11,607 bases of DNA from positions 1 to 11,607 of the forward strand of contig NAVB01001809.1 of NCBI GenBank assembly GCA_002179805.1, read 5' to 3'. A model generated the notes under the pieces. That model had not been told where the DNA came from. It ran no database searches and saw nothing but the letters and a program-made list of their open reading frames with translations. Both the position numbers and the translations under genes were made by a program. This document shows positions 1 to 7,100 of the stretch, one piece after another; the first letter of the stretch is position 1, and each line of letters begins with the position of its first letter. The DNA is from Acanthamoeba lenticulata (lineage: Eukaryota; Discosea; Longamoebia; Acanthamoebidae).

Positions 1-1
1 G

Positions 2-2244
2 AGCAGGGAGGACATCAGCAAGGTGGAAAGCGTGCTGGTGCACTGCCGCTCCAAGGCGGAGGCGATCCCGCGTTTTGGGGCACCGCGCTATGCGCCGAGC
101 TCCGCCACGCGGGTCCACTACATCAGGCTCGTCGACCCCGACGATGTACCCCACCCACCCTCGAGCCCTTGGCCAACCAACTCATCATCATTATCATTGA
201 CATGCAGGGCCCGCAGCTGGTGCGCCTGGGCGGGCCGATCTATGCGCCTGGCGTGGAGGCGCCCAGCTTTGCCGAAGTGCCCATCTACGACCCGCCCTTA
301 TGCGCGCCGCTTGACGGAACGCAGCCAAAGGAGGACAAGTGACGTCGCCCCATCTCGTCGTGCTCGAGTCCGAGAGCTGAAACTGCACTGGAACTGCGCG
401 CACAGGGAGGCCGATGCGTCGGACCAGCGCACATGCTTCAACTGCGAGCAGCCCGGCCACACGATTGCCGACTGTCCCGCCGTACGACCCATGTCCCCTA
501 ATGCTGCTGCAGCTGGCACGCAGGAGCGAAAAGCTGAGCCTCGGCCACGTGTATGTGGCTGCGCAGCCGCGTGACCCGCAGCGGATCCAGCGGAACAGGC
601 GCGCCTTGCTGGGCTCGACGCCCATCCGCTTCAACGGCCGGTCCGCCGCCTTTTTCGGTTCTTTATTGATTTATTTATTTATTTTATTAATGCTTGCCGC
701 TGACGAGGTGAGAACAGGTACGCCGCATCACCGGGACTGATGCTGGCCGAGAAGCTGGCGCCCGGGAAGCTCTCGGACGAGCTCCGCGCGGCGCTCGGGA
801 TGGCGGACGGCGACGAGCCGCCCTACTACGCCAACATGCGAGCATGGGGCTACCCGCCCAGCTACGTTGGTCGACGCCGCAAGCCCATGGGTACCATGGC
901 GCCATTTTGTATTGATTTATCATTATTATTATTTCTTATTTTTTGGATTTTTAAACTGATCAATGCGATGATGGCAGAGCGCAAGCGCGGGCAGACGCTG
1001 CCGGCCTACATCTACCTGGACGCACAAGACGACGACCTTTATCGCGGCCCGGAGGAGAGCAGCGAAGCGAACGACGATGACGACGACGAAGTCGTCCAAC
1101 TGGTGGTACGCACGTCCTTTAGCCCTTCCTTGTGGAAGACGCGGCCGGTCTCACGCACAGACCTTGTCGTGTGCGTGTCCGATAGGACTATCCGGGGCTT
1201 GGCCTCGCGCTGGACCCGCGGCTGGTGCGCGCGTGTCCTGCTTGCGTGTTTGCGTGTGTGTGTCTGACATTCCAACTCGCACAGGTCGAGCGCAAGTTCC
1301 CCAAGCGCGTCAAGCCGGCGAGTTCGCAGACCAGCGGCCGCAAGCGCAAGCGCGAGAACGACTCTGGTGCACTAGACGAAGACATGGACATGTCGGACGA
1401 CGACGATGCTGCCGTTGGTCACGTCGACACCACCAGCCAAGGGGTCGTCCCTGCCGCGGCAGCACTCGACTATCCGCCGCAGCAGAGCAGCGGTTACGAC
1501 TACGCAGCCTACTCGGCGGCTTCCGGATATCCCGCAGCTGCCGCGTACTACGCGCCAGGCTACGGTTGGTCGGGCTACGGCCAAGGCCATGGCCAGGCGG
1601 TGGCCTCCTCCTCCTCCTCTTCCACCTATGGAGGATACTATTACGGCGCCACGAGCGACGACGGCGCCTTTGGCGCGTATTACGCCAGCCCGTCGGGGCC
1701 AACGGCCTACGCTGGAGCGGCGCCATTGGTGCCCCCAGGGATGGACTCACCGTACCGACCTCCATCGACTTCTCGGGCGTCGACGACGGGAACGGCGCCA
1801 ATAAGCGAATCCACGAAGTCAACGTCAACAACAACGGCAACGACAACGACAACGGCAACGACGGCAAGACTGCCATCATCACCATCAACATCTTCTTCTT
1901 CGTCCACAGGGACGGCACCACCGCCGCCGCCCTCGTCTCCGCCTCGTCCGGCAATTCCTTCCCCATCGGCTCCACCGCCACCGACAGACGAGGCCAGTGG
2001 CAGCGTGCTGCTCGACGACATGCTGCCGCCGCTGCCCCGGGCCGCGCCCGCCATGCAAGGTGTGCGCCGCTCTGGGCCTTGTGCGCGTGGCTGTTGTGTA
2101 TGTGTGTGTGTTGAGACTCAACGCCTAATCACTCCATTTCGTGCGTGTGCGGTGCCCCACACGGCAGAGTCGCTGCAGGCGAGGCGCGAGCGGCTGTTGG
2201 CCCAGTGGCGAACGATGGCGCAGAGCCGAACCGGCGGATCGTAG
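2..2244 (+). CDS. ZCCHC8: ZCCHC8-like zinc-knuckle/PSP protein, 5' partial
   Basis: Exons by GT-AG and phase: 2-145, 208-338, 406-481, 567-640, 718-890, 978-1105, 1285-2059, 2168-2244. All eight join in one frame, giving 525 residues plus an N-terminus lost at the left edge. A perfect C-x2-C-x4-H-x4-C knuckle (C102, C105, H110, C115) runs straight into a PSP domain: APRDPQRIQRNRRALLG, then LSDELRAALG and WGYPPSY. This knuckle-plus-PSP order is that of ZCCHC8, the scaffold of the nuclear exosome targeting complex with MTR4 and an RNA-binding partner, which sends nuclear RNAs to decay (family knowledge). After the PSP domain come an acidic Asp run, a basic likely nuclear signal (RKRKR, 261-265), a Tyr/Gly/Ala-rich stretch and a Ser/Thr/Pro-rich stretch, probably disordered. 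I could not recognise the MTR4-binding C-terminus of animal ZCCHC8. Several introns carry TTTA or GT runs. Another PSP protein is possible but less likely. Confidence 0.8.
670..688 (+). repeat. TTTA repeat in intron of the ZCCHC8-like gene
   Basis: Repeated TTTA units fill the middle of the 641-717 intron. The next intron (891-977) is also T-rich with ATT repeats. Such AT tracts contrast sharply with the GC-rich exons on either side and support the intron calls. Confidence 0.7.
2095..2122 (+). repeat. GT run and small palindrome in intron
   Basis: Inside the 2060-2167 intron a TGTGTATGTGTGTGTGT run (2095-2111) leads into GTTGAGACTCAAC (2110-2122), two 6-nt arms around one base. A branch-site-like CTAAT follows at about 2127. 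Confidence 0.6.
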
Positions 2245-2306
2245 CAGAGTCAGGAACCATTTCAAGACCAAGGATGTTTTATGTACAAAAGTTCCCAACA
2301 ATGGCG
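2245..2306. terminator. Shared 3' region of two convergent genes
   Basis: Only 62 bp separate the stop of the ZCCHC8-like gene (2244) from the stop of the minus-strand RING/TRAF gene (2307). On the minus strand CATAAA at 2283-2278, just after its stop, is a plausible poly(A) signal variant. No canonical AATAAA is visible close behind the plus-strand stop, so its 3' UTR probably runs into the neighbour's coding region. Confidence 0.5.
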
Positions 2307-3620
2307 TCAGGCAAGAATGCAGCAAACACCGACAACAAGAGTGAAGCAGCCCAGGCCCAAGGTGGAGGCCATGGGCAGTGTCAGGGCCAGCGGCAAGCTT
2401 TGGACCAGGAGCACCATCATGAAGAGCAGCGGCAGAAAGAATAATGCCACGACGAGCACCAACGCAAACAGGGCCGGCGGCCACGCTTCTTGGGGCACAC
2501 GGCGACGGATTTCTGTGTGCGTGTGATGCGCATGAAGTGCATCAGTCGTTGTCAACGTTTGTTTTGTCCCCCAGGGGGACAGCACCTTGCCAAACGGGCT
2601 CGACCGAGGTCATGAAGCGGCCGGCAAGCGCGGAGAGGTCGACACGCCCGGCGGCGCGCTGGTCGAACTTACGCTGAAGCTCGGCCGTGGCGGCCTCCTG
2701 CGCCTCCAGGCGAGCGAGGAGGTGACGCATGTGCTGCGGAATGGCGTCGACCAAGTGGTCGTCCAGCTCGCACCGCATGACGGGCTCGTCGCAGCACTCG
2801 AACCCGCAGGGCACAAAGGTCAGCGGGCACTCGTCGGCCAAGTGGACGCGCATCTCCAGCTTCTTGAGCTGCGTGAAGCAGCCATTGGGGCAGATCATTC
2901 CGGCCTGGCACTCGCTCGTGTGGTCCTTCACGGCCACGTTTGTACGTCAATGTGATGTGAGCATGAAGCACCACCAGCATGCAGTGTCGACGTACTTTGA
3001 GTTCATGTAGCGGCAGGAAGACGCCGCATTCATCAGGGCATGCAAAAAGCATGTCGTAGACGGCCACATCTTCGTGCTGCGATAGTGCAAGGTGAGATGG
3101 AGAACGTGGGGACGAGCCCGATGCGGCCTTGATTTCCTTCATCAGCTTCTGCAGAAGGTCAAAACGGCTGGCGTGAGAGGCGTTCTTTGCGCGCAGCAAC
3201 AAGAAGAGAAGCCGACCTCAATGGCTTTGGCCGGCTTGTAGCAGTCGGGCGATGTAGGGGAGGAGCAGATACTGCAGGTTTGTGGCCACGCCTTCACCAG
3301 GCAATTCCAACACCAGACCTCGCCACAACAGCTAGACTCAACTGCATGACGCGGTTCCTGCAGAACGGTGCGTGAGCACGAAGATAGGCGACCACCACCA
3401 TCGTGCTCATAACCTTTTTGCATGCAGTGCACCGGATGAAGTCGAGCAGAGAGGTCGGCAGTGGAGCGGCTGGCGCCATTTCCTGAGCCAGTTGGCTCTC
3501 CTCGGAAGGCCTTGCACCCGAGATGTGAACTTCTTCGGTGGGCATTGTGCACCACTCTTCATCGCTTGGGTTCTCCATGTCAGTGTCCAGCAAGAAGGTC
3601 GTCCAGCACTGCTGCGCCAT
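2307..3620 (-). CDS. RING and TRAF-type zinc-finger protein with hydrophobic C-terminal tail
   Basis: Exons on the minus strand: 3620-3414, 3357-3217, 3148-2996, 2925-2586, 2512-2307. Phases agree and give 348 residues. Residues 64-100 form a RING-like finger (C64, C67, C79/C80, C85, C88, C97, C100); the histidine usual in CGHxxC is replaced by Glu82 (CCGEVWCWNC). Residues ~145-230 are TRAF-type zinc fingers with the pattern CPDECGVFLPLHELKDHTSEC, then CPNGC and further Cys/His pairs. A helical, likely coiled-coil stretch (LLARLEAQEAATAELQRKF) follows. The last ~58 residues (291-348) are almost entirely hydrophobic, enough for two membrane passes, and the protein stops there. RING plus TRAF fingers suggests a ubiquitin ligase or signalling adaptor; the tail suggests anchoring in an internal membrane. 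No MATH domain is present, so it is not a canonical TRAF. The start is the first ATG of the open frame, about 45 bp from a TATA-like box. The substrate is unknown. Confidence 0.82.
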
Positions 3621-3664
3621 CGTGGTGTGATTGTGGAATTGTTATCTCTTCACGAAGCCTCCAG

Positions 3665-3674
3665 CTTTTATTTG
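3665..3674 (-). promoter_or_regulatory. TATA-like box for the RING/TRAF gene
   Basis: On the minus strand this reads CAAATAAAAG, about 45-55 bp upstream of ATG 3620. Position and AT content suit a TATA element in a compact protist genome. No transcript start can be seen from the sequence alone. Confidence 0.4.
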
Positions 3675-3903
3675 TGAGGCCCACGATCGTTTGTCAGGTC
3701 GTCTCCGAAGGCAATCTCGATAGCGCTGACGTGGCCCACACGACGGCCTGTGGCGATTGTCGGTCGAATCAGCCCACGCACAACGCGAGACCAGCGCGCC
3801 GAGTGCCGCCGCCTTCGGCGGTACGCGTCACCGCCGTGTCTCGCGTTTGCCGCAGTCCATCCCGAGAAAATCCCCCCAAGAGGCGCTTGATATCAAGGCC
3901 AAA

Positions 3904-3949
3904 CGCCCGCAGCTGTACTCTATACTATGCAGTGTACAGCGCCCGCAGC
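3904..3949. repeat. Direct repeats flanking an inverted repeat
   Basis: CGCCCGCAGC occurs exactly at 3904-3913 and 3940-3949. Inside and overlapping them, GCTGTAC (3912-3918) is matched by its reverse complement GTACAGC (3934-3940). The centre is AT-richer (TCTATACTATG). The symmetric arrangement sits midway between two divergent genes, so it may bind a regulator, but no known site is recognised. Confidence 0.6.
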
Positions 3950-4056
3950 GATCAAGGAAGCGCGTTGGCGCCTTCGGTGGAAAAAAAACGTTCGATTTAA
4001 ATTGGTGGAATTGCTTGGTGCCGGCCAGTCGCCATTGTGTCGACAAGCAAAGAGCA

Positions 4057-4063
4057 CATAAAA
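4057..4063 (+). promoter_or_regulatory. TATA-like box for the large GTPase gene
   Basis: CATAAAA lies 66 bp before ATG 4129 and 24 bp before the in-frame ATG 4087. If a transcript begins about 30 bp downstream of this box, it would start near 4088-4095, making ATG 4129 the first usable start. This is the main reason I prefer 4129. Confidence 0.4.
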
Positions 4064-4128
4064 CGCTCGGGCTTTCTCCTTCGCCTATGTCCACCGTCTA
4101 CTGCCTAGCAAACACATCCAAGCTTCAC

Positions 4129-7100
4129 ATGGCCAGAAACACCGACCGTCTGGTTCGCGCCGTAAATTGTTTTTTTTTTTTTCGGCAGAAAAACCAAACC
4201 ACAGCTTACCTGTTGACTTGAGCAGTACGGCCTCTCGTCGACCGTGCTTACCTACAATGACAATTTCATCCAGGGGTATTTCGAATCTTGCGAAGAAGGT
4301 ATCATCTAATTGCAACTTCAATTTATGCAATTTGAGGGATCTAACCGGCACATCTTGCAGATGACGGAACAAAAAGTGATGTACTGGCGTACTTGGTGCG
4401 CAATCATGTTGCAGCAGCACTTCACGTTAAGAATCCATCGACAATGCCAGTGGAAACAAAGCGACACTTCAAGCAACAGGGCGCAACTCGGTCGACCGTC
4501 GTGGTCCCTCTGCAGCCACTTCTTCATTACCTGAGCAACGTCTCCCAAAAGGCAGAGGCTCGAGCTCTACATACTTTTCTGGTTCAGGTTCAGCAGGAAG
4601 GGACCGCAGTCAACACCCAGGCAGTTGTTGTTCCTCGACGTACACCAAGTTCTTTGGCGGTGTCATCTTCGCCCGCAATTTCACCTTCACCATCGCAGTC
4701 CTCCACCCGCTCCAGACGGACTTCGCGCTTGATTGCAACGCCTACTCCAGACAGCCGACACGATGTTCCATTTACTACACCCTTCATCAAGCGTATGTAC
4801 CCCTCTTCTTCGCTCTCTATCTCTTTCTCCACCAAGAAGAGCTGAGGAGTGGTGGCATAAACAGAAATCGCCAAGGGCGCGAAGCAAATCGTCCAGCTCA
4901 TGCACGACGAGGGCGTCAGCATGGAGGGCCTGTTACCGGCTCTTGAAGCGGCCGAAACCGAAGCCATCAAGGCCAGCGGGAAGGTCGAAGTGGCGTTCAT
5001 CGGTGATCCCGGCCTCGGAAAGACGTTCAAGTGCAACACGCTTGCCTACCCCGACGGCCAGGGCTTGCTACCGTTCTACACGCAGCAGGGGCGGAAGCAC
5101 GCCACTCTCTACCCGCAGAAGGCCCAGTACGACGCAAGCACTGACCTGACCGTGACCATCGTCTTTGTCAGCGTCGAGGAGTACAAGCGCCGAGTTGAGC
5201 ACCTCCGTTGCATTCGGGAAGGCATGGCCACCACGCAGTACACCAACTTTCTTGAGGGCCGAGCGCCCAATCAGTCGCTGCCCGCACCTCCAACGGTCAC
5301 CTCCCTCTTCCAGTTCGATGAGCAGTACGCGAGTCTCGCGACGCCACAGGAGCGTGCTGTCTACATCTCCCAGCACCTTCCCAGCTTCTTCAGCGAACTT
5401 CGCGCCGATCCAAAGCTGCCGTCACCACAAGAGCTTGCCATCAGCCACGTCCACTACCGCGCCAACTGGTTCGAGATGAACCCTTCCATCGTCTTGGTAG
5501 ATGTACGTAGGCCCTGCCCTTGGGTTGTTGAACTGTTGTTGTTGCTGCTGCTGTCGCACTGACCAGGTGTCTTGTCGTAGTGTGTTGGCCACGACGCAAC
5601 AATGGAGCTCTACTTGCACCACACCCTGGCAGGCGTGTCTGCGGTGTGCCCGATCTTCAAACAACGAGCCCTCACCGAGATCAGCATCATCGCGATGCAC
5701 AAGATGGGATCCTTCCAGCGGCCTGAGCAACCTCCGGTGCTGATAGTGCTCGAGAAGGACGAGGAGGCCCTGTGTGGCGAACACGTCCAAGAGAACACCG
5801 ACATGCTCAGCCGAGCCGCAAGGTCTCTCTCCTCATCACTCCAGTCTGGACTTGGCTGACGCTCACTCACTCACTCACGCGGGTGGCGTACCACAACACA
5901 GAGACCCAGCCATATGCAGCAAGCTTGACCGCGAAGTGAAGAAACGGCTCTTCCTTGAGCTCTCGCGCCGCCTGCTCGTTGTGCCTCCGAGCAAGTCGCT
6001 GGCGGACGAGTCAGTTGTGGAAAATTTGATCAACCTCGCCTTCCGGCAGACCAACAGCACGGTGATCGCTGGCTTCTCGCGCTTCCTGTACCTCAGCAAG
6101 GCGACGACCCTCCAGAAGCTGGATCGCATGAAGCTGCTCCAGGGCACCAAGCTCATCGTCGAAACCAACAGCAAGAAGCTGGACGAAGTGCTCCCCCAGG
6201 TCGTGTACACGGGCATCGCTAAGATCAAGCGAGTAGTCAACAACCTGTTCAAGCACGCGCTGATCGACTACTTCCACGACGCCGAGATCGACGATGTCAA
6301 CGTCTCAGACATTCAGGCCTACTTCCACCGTGTTCACCTCGCGGGCAACATTTCCGCCGAAATCCGTCTCTGCGTCGGCGCGCTGGTGGACGAGTTCATC
6401 GACCACTTGTGCCACATCTTCCAGCTTCGGCTCACCTATGTCATGGCTCAAGACGAGTCCCTGGACTGTGCCGCCGAGCCACCGACGGCCTTCTCGCACC
6501 CTCAGACTGCCGTAAGGAGCTCGAGCAGCAGCGGTAGCAGCAACGTGGAGGAAGAGGAACTCAGCAATGCTGCAGACGACGGGATCCAAAACGCAGTTGC
6601 TCTGCTCAAGTCGCTTTGTGAGCTCAAGAAGAACCGCTGGGAGGACGAGGCCATCAGCGCCTGCCGTGATCTCCTCAATAAGGGGCTCAAGGACCGACTC
6701 TGCCAGGCCCTGGACGCCAAGCTGCTCAACGAGTGTCTCACGCGGACCGCGGGCGACACCGATTCGCCCGAGAAGTGGTGGCAGCCCTTTGTCACAGCTG
6801 CCAACAAGCGGTTCATCAAGAGCATCTTCTCCGATTCGTCGACGCGGGGCACTTCGCTCAACCAGCGGCTGAAGCGCTGGGCCCTGAACCACCTCAAGCA
6901 GGCCTTCCTTGGCGAAGTGAGCGACCAGCTCGCGGCCATGGCGCAGCAGTACCCCAGCATCAAGAACCACGGCCTTCGCCCGCTCGTCGACCGGCTCATC
7001 TCAACCATTCGCAAACAAGTCAACTCGTACGACTTTCTTCCTCTCTTCCACACACAGTGATGATGATGATGCTGACAGTGATGACTGATCGGCCTCATGG

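Larger units (their letters stand above)
3621..4128. promoter_or_regulatory. Divergent intergenic promoter region
   Basis: This 508-bp stretch separates the start codons of the minus-strand RING/TRAF gene and the plus-strand GTPase gene, so it must serve both promoters unless the GTPase starts further upstream. It is less GC-rich than the exons and has A-runs and a TTTAAA core near 3996-4001. Frame 1 stays open from ATG 3757 through the proposed start at 4129, so a longer N-terminus of 124 extra residues is possible. That stretch shows no recognisable domain and I favour 5' flank. Confidence 0.6.

Noticed and set aside
1310..2054. Several minus-strand open frames opposite the Ser/Thr/Pro-rich exon of the ZCCHC8-like gene
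   Set aside because: They mirror low-complexity triplet repeats and lack domains. The plus frame joins in phase on both sides.
2587..2955. Plus-strand open frame of 122 codons
   Set aside because: It is antisense to the TRAF zinc-finger exon, whose Cys/His pattern is unmistakable.
4085..4420. Minus-strand open frame of 111 codons with a protein-like stretch (LDDTFFARFEIPLDEIVIVG)
   Set aside because: It overlaps three plus-strand pieces (4129-4161, 4226-4298, 4361-4792) that join with correct phases and good GT/branch/AG signals into the GTPase gene. No minus-strand partner exon was found.
5861..5879. CTCA tetranucleotide repeat
   Set aside because: A short repeat within the 5823-5901 intron, of no visible consequence.
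6512..6575. Possible intron with a strong GTAAGG donor and TGCAG acceptor
   Set aside because: Its length of 64 nt would break the frame, while reading through keeps 1125 nt open. The sequence encodes a plausible Ser/Glu-rich linker.
6305..6970. Long minus-strand open frame (221 codons)
   Set aside because: It is antisense to the continuous 5902-7026 exon of the large GTPase gene. GC-rich codon bias creates such shadows and it has no recognisable domain.
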